This document shows, piece after piece, positions 25,776 through 34,373 of a stretch of DNA of 64,000 bases. Every line of letters begins with the position of its first letter. Positions within the stretch are counted from its first letter, which is position 1. Source of the DNA: JAWVFM01 sp963841455 (lineage in GTDB: Bacteria; Actinomycetota; Thermoleophilia; Solirubrobacterales; 70-9). A model generated the notes under the pieces. That model was given only the letters and a program-made list of their open reading frames with translations. It ran no database searches and was not told where the DNA came from. The stretch covers positions 1-64,000 of the forward strand of contig CAWJCU010000002.1 in the NCBI GenBank assembly GCA_963841455.1, read 5' to 3'. Both the position numbers and the translations under genes were made by a program.

Positions 25776-26792
25776 ATGCCGGAGGGCCTCGGCCCCGGGC
25801 AGTCGGGTCGAAGCAACGGGGGTCGGCCTTGGCGCAAGTCGAGTCGGTCCGGCTCCGACGACTCGATAACGACCGGGTTCGCCGGATCCGTCGAGGCGGT
25901 TGCGAAGAGCTCGGACCTGGATCACGCGCTGCAGGCGCTGACGGCCGAGTACGCCCGTACCGTCGGAGCCTCCACGGCGCTGCTCGCGACCGGCGGCTGG
26001 CAGGGAACCGCCGCCGGCGACACCTGGCTCTCCGAGGCAACTCCGGACGGCCCCGACAGCGCCGCCCTGGAGAGCCTGGTCGGGGAGCTCCGTGCCGGAG
26101 CCGGCTCGTCCCTCGATCCCGGGACCGACTTCATGTGGAAGAGCAGGCGTGAGGGCGGTTCGACCTGCGACTTCATCGGGCTCCGCGTGCGCATCGCGGG
26201 CCTCCCCCGCGCGGCGTTGTGCGCCGCCCTGGAGGAACCGGCAGACCCGCCCGACCCGCTCGTCGAGCTCACCCACCGGTTCGCTTCCATCGCGAGCATC
26301 TGCCTCCTCAGCACCGCAACGGACCACAACGGTCAGGGGCACGCGGGACCGGTGGCCGCCTCCTGCCTCGAGCACGGGGAGATCCGGGGCGCCCTCGCGT
26401 CCGAGCTCTCGCGCTGCGGCCTCTCGCGGGAGCCCGTTGCGCTCTGCTTCGTCAGCTTCCCCGACAGCGCAGCAAGCGGCAGCGCGATCGGCCGCCTCAT
26501 GGCCATCATGGGACAGGTGGTGGCCGAGGCCGGGCAGCCCTACGACTTCGTCGGCCGCCTGAGCGACTCAGAGCTCCTGGTCGTCATGCCGGGAGCCGAT
26601 CACAACTCCGGGGTGGCGACGGCGCGCCACCTGATGCGGGTCGCCCGCCTCTCGCTGGACGCGACCATCGGTGACCACGTGCCTCCGGTCTTCCGCGTCG
26701 CCGAGTGGGATCACAGCGAGAACGCCGACGAGCTTCTCGGCCGCGCAAGCACAGAGGTGAGGCGAGCCGGCCCACCGGAGCGCGCGACCTAA
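25776..26792 (+). CDS. GAF-like protein with a degenerate GGDEF domain
   Basis: A 338-aa soluble protein. Residues 35-185 resemble a GAF sensor, and 205-335 resemble GGDEF in order of elements (FVSFPDSAASGSAIGRLMAI, FVGRLSDSELLVVMPGADHN, DATIGDHVPPVF). The active-site GGDEF loop is replaced by LSDSE, so cyclic-di-GMP synthesis is unlikely; a binding or scaffold role is possible. The start ATG 25776 follows GGAGGACGAAAAT. It reads into the amine oxidase gene after 23 bp. Confidence 0.65.
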   Translation: MPEGLGPGQSGRSNGGRPWRKSSRSGSDDSITTGFAGSVEAVAKSSDLDHALQALTAEYARTVGASTALLATGGWQGTAAGDTWLSEATPDGPDSAALESLVGELRAGAGSSLDPGTDFMWKSRREGGSTCDFIGLRVRIAGLPRAALCAALEEPADPPDPLVELTHRFASIASICLLSTATDHNGQGHAGPVAASCLEHGEIRGALASELSRCGLSREPVALCFVSFPDSAASGSAIGRLMAIMGQVVAEAGQPYDFVGRLSDSELLVVMPGADHNSGVATARHLMRVARLSLDATIGDHVPPVFRVAEWDHSENADELLGRASTEVRRAGPPERAT

Positions 26793-26815
26793 ACCGCGTC
26801 TACCATCGGCCGGCC

Positions 26816-28288
26816 TTGGCCGACCATACGGAAGCCTCCGGCCAGCGCCGCCTGAGCCGTCGCCAGCTCGCGGGCCTCACCGCGACCGGGGCCGCGGGTG
26901 CCGGGCTGGCCCACCTCGAGCGAGCGGCCGGCGCCACGGCCAGCCCGCGGCGCGTCGACGTGGTGATCGTCGGAGCCGGACTCGCCGGATTGACCGCAGC
27001 GCGGAAGCTCGTCCGCGCCGGACACTCGGTCGCTGTGCTCGAGGCGCGCGAACGGGTTGGAGGGCGCACCTTCGACCTGACGATCGGCGGCGGCAAGATC
27101 GTCGAGATGGGTGGGCAGTGGGCAGGCCCCGGCCAAGACAAGGTGCTGGCCCTCGCCAAGGAGCTCGGTATCAAGACCTTCGAGACGTACTCGGACGGCG
27201 AGAGCATCTACTACGCGAATGACACGCTCACCCGCTACAGCGGCGACATCCCGCCTGCGAGCGCGCCGGCGCTCGCCGAGCTGCTCCTCGCCATCACCGA
27301 GCTCAACTCGATGGCGGCCGACGTGCCCGAGGACCCGTGGCAGGCGGCCAGCGCGGCCGAGTGGGATCTGCAGACGATCGCGAGCTGGACGGAGGCGAAC
27401 TTCCACACCCCCGAGGCACGGGCCCTCCTCGCGGTGGCGATCGAGGGCGTCTACGGCGCCGAGCCGAACGAGATCGCGCTCCTGGACCTGCTGGCGACGA
27501 TCCGCAGCGTTGGCGGCGACGTCAACACGCTGATCGGCTCGGCCCAGTCGATCCGTTTCGTCGGCGGGTCGCAGCGGCTTTCGGAGGGGCTCGCCCGCAA
27601 GCTCGGCAACCGGCGGATGGTGCTCGGCGCCCCCGTGTCGCGGATCGAGCAGAGCGGCCGCGGTGTGCGGCTTCGCAGCTCGAAGGGCGAGTGGGCCGCG
27701 AAGGCTGCCCTCGTCGCGCTGCCGCCGCCCCTCATCGGCACGATCGACTACCGCCCCGTCCTCGACCCGGGCCGCGCGCAGCTCACCCAGCGCCAGCCGA
27801 TGGGCACGACCATCAAGGTCAACCTCGTCTTCGATCAGCCCTTCTGGCGCGCCGAGGGGCTGAACGGCGCGGTGGTCTCCGACACAGGCCCGGTCAAGGT
27901 CATCTACGACAACTCGCCGCCCGACGGCAGACCCGGCGTGCTCGTCGGCTTCTGCGAGGGAACCGACGGCTCGGACCTCTACGACCGACCGAAGGCGAAG
28001 CGGCGGAAGGCCGTCCTCGACTCGTTCGCCCGGTACTTCGGTGACCGCGCCCGTCGCCCGCGCCAATACCACGAGCTCGTCTGGGCGGCCGAGCGGTACA
28101 CCCGCGGCGCCTACGGCTCGTACAACCCGCCCGGCACCCTCACCTCCATCGGCCACATCGCCGGTAAGCCGTTCGGCCGCGTCCACTTCGCGGCCTCCGA
28201 CCTCTCGCGCGAATGGACGGGTTACATGGACGGCGCCATCCGCTCGGGCGAGGCGGCAGCGGCCGAGATCACGACCGCCATCGCCTGA
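26816..28288 (+). CDS. FAD-dependent amine oxidase with Tat signal
   Basis: A 490-aa flavin monoamine-oxidase family protein. The N-terminus (LSRRQLAGLTATGAAGAGLA) is a twin-arginine signal, placing it outside the membrane. The FAD Rossmann motif is VVIVGAGLAGLTAARKL with the second ELARERVGGRT-like element (EARERVGGRTF), and the C-terminal FAD segment is FAASDLSREWTGYMDGAIRSG. It oxidises a primary or polyamine to an aldehyde with H2O2. The start TTG 26816 is needed to include the Tat motif. A perfect hairpin overlaps its stop codon. Confidence 0.88.
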   Translation: MADHTEASGQRRLSRRQLAGLTATGAAGAGLAHLERAAGATASPRRVDVVIVGAGLAGLTAARKLVRAGHSVAVLEARERVGGRTFDLTIGGGKIVEMGGQWAGPGQDKVLALAKELGIKTFETYSDGESIYYANDTLTRYSGDIPPASAPALAELLLAITELNSMAADVPEDPWQAASAAEWDLQTIASWTEANFHTPEARALLAVAIEGVYGAEPNEIALLDLLATIRSVGGDVNTLIGSAQSIRFVGGSQRLSEGLARKLGNRRMVLGAPVSRIEQSGRGVRLRSSKGEWAAKAALVALPPPLIGTIDYRPVLDPGRAQLTQRQPMGTTIKVNLVFDQPFWRAEGLNGAVVSDTGPVKVIYDNSPPDGRPGVLVGFCEGTDGSDLYDRPKAKRRKAVLDSFARYFGDRARRPRQYHELVWAAERYTRGAYGSYNPPGTLTSIGHIAGKPFGRVHFAASDLSREWTGYMDGAIRSGEAAAAEITTAIA

Positions 28289-28313
28289 GCGAGCGTCCGC
28301 TCGCTCAGGCGAT
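28280..28313. terminator. 16-bp perfect inverted repeat at the amine oxidase stop
   Basis: Arms at 28280-28295 and 28298-28313 are exact complements around a 2-nt centre; the amine oxidase TGA is inside the left arm and the stop of the SnoaL remnant abuts the right. It fits a bidirectional terminator between convergent genes, although there is no T-tract and the loop is unusually short. Confidence 0.55.
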
Positions 28314-28512
28314 CACAGCGCTCGAGGTCGGCTCAGTCGGCCTTCGTCGTCGAAACGGTCGATCGACAGGCCGGTGATCTCGACACGGTCGCCGGCAGCC
28401 GGCATGCCGGCCATCTCGCCGTCGCTCCAGCGTCACCATGAGGTCAGACATGGCGGCGCGGTACATCGCGATGCGCTCCTTGTGGGCCTCGGCCCCGCGA
28501 GGCCGCCCTCAG
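28313..28512 (-). pseudogene. Remnant of a SnoaL-like ester-cyclase gene
   Basis: Minus-strand frames read HKERIAMYRAAMSDLMVTLE and, one frame over, GEMAGMPAAGDRVEITGLSI then DRFDDEGRLSR, the central and C-terminal blocks of SnoaL-like polyketide cyclases (D-R-V-EITG...IDRF..GRI). There is no intact start and a frameshift lies near 28425, so only the last 65 residues survive. It lies between the amine oxidase and tldD. Confidence 0.55.
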
Positions 28513-28543
28513 GGTCCGCGGGATCGTGGGTGAGGAACTACAA

Positions 28544-29941
28544 CTAGACCGCGGTGCCGCCGACCGTGAGCTCGCCGATCAGCACGTGGCCCTGGCCGGT
28601 GCCGACCGGCACCCGCTGGCCCGCCTTGCCGCAGAAGCCCGTCTTCATGTCGAAGTCGGAGGCGACCGCGTCGATGCGGCTCAGCGCGTCGAGGCAGTTG
28701 CCGATCAGCGTGGCGCCCCGGCAGGCCTTGCCGACCCGCCCGCCCTCGATCAGGTAGCCCTCGGAGACGCCGAAGACGAAGTCGCCCGTGGTGGGATCGA
28801 CCTGGCCGCCGGCGAAGCTCTTGGCGTAGAAGCCGCGGTCGACGGAGCCGATCAGCTCCTCCGGGCTCGCCTCGCCCGGGGCGATGAAGGTGTTGGTCAT
28901 CCGAGGGATCGGGAGGTGGCGGAAGCTCTCGCGGCGGCCGTTGCCGGTCGAGTCGACGTCGTCCTTGCGCGCCCGCAGGAGGTCGTAGAGGAGGGCTGTG
29001 AGCACGCCGTCCTCGATCACGGCTGTGCGCTGGGTCGGCGTTCCCTCGTCGTCGATCCCGTCGGTGCCCCACTCGCCGGGAAGGGTGCCGTCGTCGTAGG
29101 CGGTGAGGTGATCGCCCGCCACCTTCTCACCGAGCTTGCCGGCGTAGACCGAGGCGCCCTTCTGCACGTGGTCGGCCTCGAGGCCGTGGCCGGTCATCTC
29201 GTGGAACAGGACTCCGCCGAAGCCGCCGCCAACCACGACCGGCATCGCCCCTGCCGGGGCCGGATCGGCATCGAGGAGCGTCAGCGCGATGGCCGCGGCC
29301 TGGTCGGCAATCTCCTCCCCGGCCCCGCCGTCGACGAGCTCGAAGCCGCGGTGGCCGCCGAGCGTCTCGAAGCCCGTCTCCACGCGATCGCCGCGCCGCG
29401 CCACGATCTGCACGCCGAGCCGGACCCGCGTGCGGTCGTCGCTCGCGAAACGGCCGTCGGAGTTGGCGACGAGAACGCGCCGGCGGCCCTCGGAGTAGCT
29501 CGCCATGACCTGCGCGATCTCGTCGCCGGCGCCTCGGGCCCGCTCGTCGCAGGCGCGCAGCAGCTCGGCCTTTCGCACGGCCGGCACCTCGGCGGGATCG
29601 ACGGCCACGTCCTGCAGATCGGGCGCTCCGACGGCCGCGAGTGTCTGCGGCTCGCGGCGCTCCGAGCCGAGGGCGGCGGCGGCCGCGTCGGCCGCGCGCT
29701 CGAGGTCGTCCTCCGCCAGCCCGTCAACGTGGGCGAAGTAGGTGGTGTCGCCGGCGACGACTCGCACGCCGGCCCCGCGCTCGCCGCCTCGCTGCACCCG
29801 CTCGACCCGCGATTCGTCGATCGCGAGGCCGAACCCCGCCCGGTCCTCGCAGTAGAGCTCGGCGAGGTCCCCGCCGGAGCGAAGCGCGCGCGCGAGGATC
29901 CGCTCCGCGAGCTCGGGGGGCACCAGCGGCGCGCCGTTCAT
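28544..29941 (-). CDS. tldD: TldD metallopeptidase subunit
   Basis: A 465-aa catalytic partner of the TldD/E protease, with the zinc motif HEMTGHGLEADH near residue 250. The N-terminal half is a beta-rich fold (YCEDRAGFGLAIDESRVERV), and the C-terminal third has FGVSEGYLIEGGRVGKACRG with the family-specific GQGHVLIGELTVGG end. Substrates are unstructured or modified small peptides. The start ATG 29941 overlaps the stop of the upstream 69-aa gene. No precursor peptide gene for modification was seen nearby. Confidence 0.92.
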   Translation of the reverse strand: MNGAPLVPPELAERILARALRSGGDLAELYCEDRAGFGLAIDESRVERVQRGGERGAGVRVVAGDTTYFAHVDGLAEDDLERAADAAAAALGSERREPQTLAAVGAPDLQDVAVDPAEVPAVRKAELLRACDERARGAGDEIAQVMASYSEGRRRVLVANSDGRFASDDRTRVRLGVQIVARRGDRVETGFETLGGHRGFELVDGGAGEEIADQAAAIALTLLDADPAPAGAMPVVVGGGFGGVLFHEMTGHGLEADHVQKGASVYAGKLGEKVAGDHLTAYDDGTLPGEWGTDGIDDEGTPTQRTAVIEDGVLTALLYDLLRARKDDVDSTGNGRRESFRHLPIPRMTNTFIAPGEASPEELIGSVDRGFYAKSFAGGQVDPTTGDFVFGVSEGYLIEGGRVGKACRGATLIGNCLDALSRIDAVASDFDMKTGFCGKAGQRVPVGTGQGHVLIGELTVGGTAV

Positions 29942-30147
29942 CGGCTCGCCTCGTCGATCAGATGCGAGGCGGCGAGGAACAATGCCCGCCCCTCCTCGGT
30001 GGAGGCGTCGAAGGCGGCGCCGTGGTCGCCCGGCCACCAGAGCCGCGCGTAGGGCTCGCGGGTCAGCCGGCGGCGGCGGAGGTAGGCAGCGGCCTCGTCG
30101 GCGTACCCGGTGACGGCCTGGATGACAACTCGGTGGGGCTTCTGCAT
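29938..30147 (-). CDS. Small uncharacterised protein coupled to tldD
   Basis: A 69-aa basic protein beginning MQKPHRVVIQAVTGYADEAA, with RRRRLTREPYARLWWPGDHG and a helical end (RALFLAASHLIDEA). It overlaps tldD by 4 bp at its stop and the LC7-like gene at its start, so it sits inside a three-gene operon and may be an adaptor for the protease. Family not recognised. Confidence 0.6.
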   Translation of the reverse strand: MQKPHRVVIQAVTGYADEAAAYLRRRRLTREPYARLWWPGDHGAAFDASTEEGRALFLAASHLIDEASR

Positions 30148-30536
30148 CAGGACCCGCCAGATTCAAGCGCCTTCGCGAGGTCGCGGAGGACCATTCGCAT
30201 ATCGAAGAGCATCAGCGAGGCCAGCGTGAAGCGGTCGGCGACCGCGACGATCGCCAGCCCGCCCTCGCGAAGGGCGAAAGCCTCGCCGTCGGCCGTGGCG
30301 ACGTGGACCCGCGCCACCGGTTCGCCGCGCGCTGCGTCGGCCGCACTTAGGAGCTCGGCGCCCGCCCGCCCCCATTGCTCGCCCTCGCCGCTCGCCGCGA
30401 GAACCTGGCCGTCTGCAGCCAGGATCGCGCAGCCGCGCAGGTCGCCGGACATCTCGCGCATCCGCATGATCGCGGCGGTCGCCTCCGGGGTCTCCGACGC
30501 CTCCGATGTCATGGTGTCGCCCATCTGCGCCAACAT
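30147..30536 (-). CDS. Roadblock/LC7-like domain protein
   Basis: A 129-aa protein: residues 30-110 read as the roadblock fold (DLRGCAILAADGQVLAASGE, GLAIVAVADRFTLASLMLFD, VLRDLAKALE). Such domains serve as GTPase-activating or scaffold units for MglA-type GTPases in bacteria, yet no GTPase gene is nearby. The start could be ATG 30536 or ATG 30522; only 6 bp separate the first from the divergent small gene, so the inner start is plausible. First gene of the tldD operon. Confidence 0.7.
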   Translation of the reverse strand: MLAQMGDTMTSEASETPEATAAIMRMREMSGDLRGCAILAADGQVLAASGEGEQWGRAGAELLSAADAARGEPVARVHVATADGEAFALREGGLAIVAVADRFTLASLMLFDMRMVLRDLAKALESGGS

Positions 30537-30542
30537 ACTGGC

Positions 30543-30683
30543 GTGTCGTTGGAGCGAGCCTCTTGGCTCACTGTCGTGGGAGCGTGCGCCGTCGCCGCCT
30601 TGATCCTCGCGCTGGACGGGTACGTCGGCTACCCCGTGGTCATCGGCGCGGTCGGCGCCGCGGCCGCGGTCAACCTGCTCTAG
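30543..30683 (+). CDS. Small two-span membrane protein
   Basis: A 46-aa peptide from GTG 30543 (VSLERASWLTVVGACAVAAL), with a helix of about 20 residues and a second Ala/Val-rich one. It is divergent from the LC7-like gene with almost no space, which suggests a leaderless transcript. It ends overlapping the stop of the convergent CDF gene. No family recognised. Confidence 0.45.
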   Translation: MSLERASWLTVVGACAVAALILALDGYVGYPVVIGAVGAAAAVNLL

Positions 30684-31585
30684 CGCCGCAGCCGCCCGGG
30701 CTCCCCCGGGCGGAACGACTCCTCCGGCTCGACGTGGATCAGCACCTCGGAGGGCCCCAGCTCGCTCTCGATCGCGTCGCGGAGCCGGTGCGCCACCTGG
30801 TGCGCCCGCTCGAGGGTGGTCCCGGAGCGGAACTGAAGATGGAGGTCGACCAGCGTCCGCGCGCCCGAGCGGCGGGCGCGCAGCTTGTGATAGCCGACGA
30901 TCTCGGGGGCTCGGGAGCGCCCCGCCGCGATCGTGGCCTCGATGCGATCGAGCTCGGCCGGGGGCGGCGCCTCGTCGACCAGGGCGCGGCCAGAGCGACT
31001 CAGGATGCGAAGCCCCGCGACGACGATCACACCGGCCACGACGAGCGCGGCGATCGGGTCGAACACGGCGTCACCGGTGATCTGGACGAGCAGCAGGCCA
31101 CCGAGCACGCCGATCGAGGTGAGCGCGTCGGTGAACAGGTGCGCTGCGTCGCCCTCGAGCGCGGGAGAGGCGAGCGCCCGCGAGCGGCGGGTGAGGAAGG
31201 CGGAGACGCCGAAGTTGACCACCGCCGACGCGGCGATCACGGCGATGCCGACGCCCAGGTGTTCGACCGAAGCGCCGACGATGAGCCTGCGGGTCGCCGC
31301 GAAGACGATCACCCCGGCGCCGACGAGGATCAGCATTCCTTCGATCGCCGCCGCCAGGTTCTCGAACCGCTCGTGGCCGTAGGGGTGCTCGGGGTCCGGG
31401 GGCTCGTCGGCCTTCCGCACGGAGACCAGGGCGATCACGGACGCCACGAGATCGATCGACGAATGGGCCGCCTCGGTGAGGATCGCGATCGACCCGGTGA
31501 TCGCGCCGGCGGCGATCTTCGCGGCGATGAGCAGCGCGTTGGAGGCCACCGAGACCCAGGCGGCACCCGCCTTGGTCTGAATCAC
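30680..31585 (-). CDS. Cation diffusion facilitator (CDF) efflux transporter
   Basis: A 301-aa protein with six membrane helices and a cytosolic C-terminal ferredoxin-like domain (about 205-300). Metal-site motifs are intact: HSSID in helix 2 and HLFTD in helix 5, with DPEHPYGHERFE in the loop. The family exports Zn, Fe, Co, Cd or Mn by proton exchange. It overlaps the rdgB stop by 4 bp, so it is the last gene of an rph-rdgB-CDF operon. Confidence 0.92.
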   Translation of the reverse strand: MIQTKAGAAWVSVASNALLIAAKIAAGAITGSIAILTEAAHSSIDLVASVIALVSVRKADEPPDPEHPYGHERFENLAAAIEGMLILVGAGVIVFAATRRLIVGASVEHLGVGIAVIAASAVVNFGVSAFLTRRSRALASPALEGDAAHLFTDALTSIGVLGGLLLVQITGDAVFDPIAALVVAGVIVVAGLRILSRSGRALVDEAPPPAELDRIEATIAAGRSRAPEIVGYHKLRARRSGARTLVDLHLQFRSGTTLERAHQVAHRLRDAIESELGPSEVLIHVEPEESFRPGEPGRLRR

Positions 31586-32187
31586 GGTGCCTCCCCCGGC
31601 ACCGGGTGGAGACCAAGGTGGCGAGCCAGCAGGCGCGCCGCCCGGCCCCGGTGGCTGATGGCGTGCTTCTCGTCGGGGGAGAGCTCGGCCATCGTGCGGT
31701 CGTCTGAGTGGGCGGTCTCGTCCGGGACGAAGGCCGGGTCGTAGCCGAAGCCGCCGCTTCCGCGCGGCTCGCGGGCGAGCTCACCCTCGCAGCGCCCCTC
31801 GAAGAGGTACTCGGTGCCGTCGTCATCGATGTGGGCGATCACGCAGACGTAGGCGACGCGGCGGTCGTCCCCTGCCGCTTCGACGTCGCGCAGGAGCTTC
31901 GAGAGGTTCTCCTCGTCGGTGGCGTGCTCGCCGGCGTAGCGGGCCGAACGCACTCCGGGCGCCCCGCAGAGCGCCCTCGCCTCGATCCCGGAGTCGTCGG
32001 CGAACGCCGGCGCGCCCGTGGCAGCGCGCGCCGCGCGCGCCTTGATCAGCGCGTTGTCCTCGAACGTGTCGCCGTCCTCCGGCGGCGGCTCGAAGTCGGG
32101 CGGGAGCGGGACCAGCTCGACGCCGGCGAGGATCTCCCCCAGCTCGCGCAGCTTGTGGTCGTTCCGGGTCGCCGCTACGAGGCGCAT
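31582..32187 (-). CDS. rdgB: dITP/XTP pyrophosphatase (RdgB/HAM1)
   Basis: A 201-aa cytosolic housekeeping enzyme that removes non-canonical purine triphosphates. Signatures are MRLVAATRNDHKLRELGEIL at the start, FADDSGIEARALCGAPGVRSARYAG in the centre (split here for length: FADDSGIEA, GAPGVRSARY), SGGFGYDPAF, and HRGRAARLL at the end. It overlaps rph by 13 bp, the conserved rph-rdgB arrangement, and is followed directly by the CDF transporter. Confidence 0.95.
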   Translation of the reverse strand: MRLVAATRNDHKLRELGEILAGVELVPLPPDFEPPPEDGDTFEDNALIKARAARAATGAPAFADDSGIEARALCGAPGVRSARYAGEHATDEENLSKLLRDVEAAGDDRRVAYVCVIAHIDDDGTEYLFEGRCEGELAREPRGSGGFGYDPAFVPDETAHSDDRTMAELSPDEKHAISHRGRAARLLARHLGLHPVPGEAP

Positions 32188-32900
32188 GCCGCGTCTTGCG
32201 CTTCGCGGAGCCGGACGATGGCCGGCTCGGCCAGAGCGATGAGCTCGTCGAACGATGCGCGAGACACCGGCGTCTGCTCGGCGGTCGCCTGGACCTCCAC
32301 GAGGCCGCCCTCCCCGCTCATGACCACGTTCGCGTCGACCTCGGCCCGGGAGTCCTCGGAGTAGTCGAGGTCGCAGAGCGACTCGCCGTCGACGAGCCCA
32401 CAACTCACCGCGGCGACCGAGCCCGTCAGCGGATCGCCCTTCACCTGACCCGCCTCCATCAGCTTCGCCGTAGCAAGCCGAAGCGCCACCCAGCCGCCGG
32501 TGATCGACGCGCATCTGGTCCCGCCGTCGGCCTGAAGTACGTCGCAGTCCACGTAAACCGCCCGCTCACCGAGCGCCTCGAGATCGACAACCGCGCGGAG
32601 CGCGCGCCCGATCAGCCGCTGGATCTCGACCGCGCGGCCGTCGGGGCGGCCCTTCTTGGAATCGCGGTCCTTGCGCTCGCCGGTCGAGGCGGGGAGCATC
32701 GCGTACTCCGCGGTGACCCAGCCGCGGCCCCTGCCCTCGAGCCACCGGGGGACGCTCGCCGTCACCGATGCGGTGCAGATGATCCGCGTCTCGCCCTGCT
32801 CGTAGAGCGCGGAACCGTCGGCCGTCCGCACGAACCCCGGCTCGATCTTCACCGGCCGTAGGTCGGCTGCGGAGCGGTCGTGGCTGCGTGCGGCGGGCAC
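32175..32900 (-). CDS. rph: Ribonuclease PH
   Basis: A 241-aa phosphorolytic exoribonuclease for tRNA 3' processing. The fold-typical segments are DLRPVKIEPGFVRTADGSAL, EGRGRGWVTAEYAMLPAST, RAVEIQRLIGRALRAVVDL, YVDCDVLQADGGTR and NVVMSGEGGLVEVQATAEQT. Length is normal. It probably leads the rph-rdgB-CDF operon, with the pilin gene located upstream on the same strand behind a hairpin. Confidence 0.96.
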   Translation of the reverse strand: MPAARSHDRSAADLRPVKIEPGFVRTADGSALYEQGETRIICTASVTASVPRWLEGRGRGWVTAEYAMLPASTGERKDRDSKKGRPDGRAVEIQRLIGRALRAVVDLEALGERAVYVDCDVLQADGGTRCASITGGWVALRLATAKLMEAGQVKGDPLTGSVAAVSCGLVDGESLCDLDYSEDSRAEVDANVVMSGEGGLVEVQATAEQTPVSRASFDELIALAEPAIVRLREAQDAACAS

Positions 32901-32943
32901 GCGCCAATCCTCGCAGAGCGCCGCCGGCCCCCGCCCGCTCGAC

Positions 32944-32965
32944 TCCCGCGTCCTCGGGCGCGGGA
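32944..32965 (-). terminator. Hairpin after the Flp pilin gene
   Basis: TCCCGCG (32944-32950) pairs with CGCGGGA (32959-32965) around an 8-nt loop, 32 bp past the pilin stop and before rph. It has no T-tract, so its terminator role is likely but not certain. Confidence 0.45.
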
Positions 32966-32996
32966 TCGCGGCGAGCGGAGGCCGTGCTCCGCCGGG

Positions 32997-33245
32997 TCAG
33001 TGGAAGGTGAGCGCGTTCACCGCGGCTTTGATCTTCTCGATGATCAGCTCGGCCAGGTCCTTGCCCTCGGTCGTGTGGAAGCCCTTCATCGCCGCGACCA
33101 GCGCGACCATGAGCATCGAGACGAGCAGGATCAGGCCGACGTACTCGACCGTCCCCTGCCCGCGCGGCGACTCCAAGGCCGCCATGACCCGTCGCGAGCG
33201 GCGTGCGGCGGCGGCGCGGGCCCAGCGAATCAGCGAGTTCAGCAT
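32997..33245 (-). CDS. Flp/TadE-type type IVb pilin-like protein
   Basis: An 82-aa protein with a basic leader, then the type IV pilin N-terminus RGQGTVEYVGLILLVSMLMV: the G-Q-G-T-x-E5-Y core of Flp pilins and the long hydrophobic helix. The prepilin peptidase would cleave around the GQ. No tad genes are present in the window, so the machinery is elsewhere. A GGAGGAACC site precedes ATG 33245. The pilin would build a thin adhesive fibre. Confidence 0.85.
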   Translation of the reverse strand: MLNSLIRWARAAAARRSRRVMAALESPRGQGTVEYVGLILLVSMLMVALVAAMKGFHTTEGKDLAELIIEKIKAAVNALTFH

Positions 33246-33401
33246 CGGTTCCTCCTCGAATCGGGTTGCCGGCCGATGCTTGCCCTGGCCGGCGCACCGA
33301 TCAAGACCGCCGCGCGCTGACTTCCCGGCGCATTCGTGACGAGTCTTGCGTCGTCCGGGCGGGACCCCGATCGGCGCTCGGGCGGCGGATACGCTGGCAC
33401 C

Positions 33402-34361
33402 ATGCGGGTCCTCGTCGTCTCGAACATGAAGCCGGACGCCTCCGCACCGCAGCGCGGGAGCTTCGTGCGCGACCAGGTGGCCGGCCTCCGCGCCGCGGGG
33501 ATCGACGTCGAGATGCTCGAGCTGCCCCCGGGGCGGCGCAACTACCGCAGGACGATCGGTGCGATCCGCCAGGCACTCCGCCGCAACAGCTTCGACCTGG
33601 TCCACGCGCATTTCGGCCTCACCGGCTGGTTCGCGGCCCTCGCCGGCGCCCGCCCGCTGGTAGTCACGTTCCATGGCACCGACGTCCACCATCCCGTCAC
33701 CGGTGCCCTCTCCCGACGCCTCGTGCGGCGCGTCGACCTCGTGGCCGCTGCGTCGCGCGAGCTCTTCGAGCCGGGTAAGGACGGCAAGGCGCTTCGCCGC
33801 CGCGCGGGCCGCTCGGCCGTGCTCCCCTGCGGCGCGGACTTGCGGCGTTTCAAGCGAATCTCCCAGAGCGAGGCCCGGGCGGAGCTCGGCCTCGACGCCG
33901 ACGGTCGCTACCTGCTCTTCCCAGCCGCGCCATCTCGCCCCGAGAAGCGATTCGACCGGGCCGAGGAGGTCGCGCGCCTCGCCGAGGCGAAGCTCCTTAC
34001 CGCGGGGAGGATCGACCCGGCGCGGATGCCGTTGTGGGTGAACGCGGCAAGCGCAGTCCTGGTGACCTCCGACTACGAGGGCTTCGGCCTTGCCGCGGTC
34101 GAGGCCCTCGCCTGCGACCGCCCCGTGCTCTCAACGCCTGTAGGAATTGCGCCCACGCTGCTCGAAGGCATGGACGGCTGCCTCGCCGCCCCCTTTGACG
34201 CCGGGACCTGGGCCGGCCTCGCCCGAGCCCACCTCGATGCGCGCGATCCGCGGGTCGGGGGCGAGGCCCGGGCGGAGTGGTTCTCGGCCACCACGCTGGC
34301 CGAGCGCGTCGCCGTCGCCTACGGCGAGCTGGACGGCGTGACGATCGCCGATCTTTCGTAG
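33402..34361 (+). CDS. Glycosyltransferase family 4
   Basis: A 319-aa cytosolic GT-B enzyme starting MRVLVVSNMKPDASAPQRGS. The GT4 hallmark EX7E is seen in SDYEGFGLAAVEALACDRPV, and the acceptor-side loop VTFHGTDVHHPV is typical of this family. It probably transfers a sugar from an NDP-donor to a lipid or polysaccharide acceptor. It precedes the coiled-coil gene by 12 bp, though a functional link to it is not evident. Confidence 0.88.
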   Translation: MRVLVVSNMKPDASAPQRGSFVRDQVAGLRAAGIDVEMLELPPGRRNYRRTIGAIRQALRRNSFDLVHAHFGLTGWFAALAGARPLVVTFHGTDVHHPVTGALSRRLVRRVDLVAAASRELFEPGKDGKALRRRAGRSAVLPCGADLRRFKRISQSEARAELGLDADGRYLLFPAAPSRPEKRFDRAEEVARLAEAKLLTAGRIDPARMPLWVNAASAVLVTSDYEGFGLAAVEALACDRPVLSTPVGIAPTLLEGMDGCLAAPFDAGTWAGLARAHLDARDPRVGGEARAEWFSATTLAERVAVAYGELDGVTIADLS

Positions 34362-34373
34362 AGTGAGCGGCTG

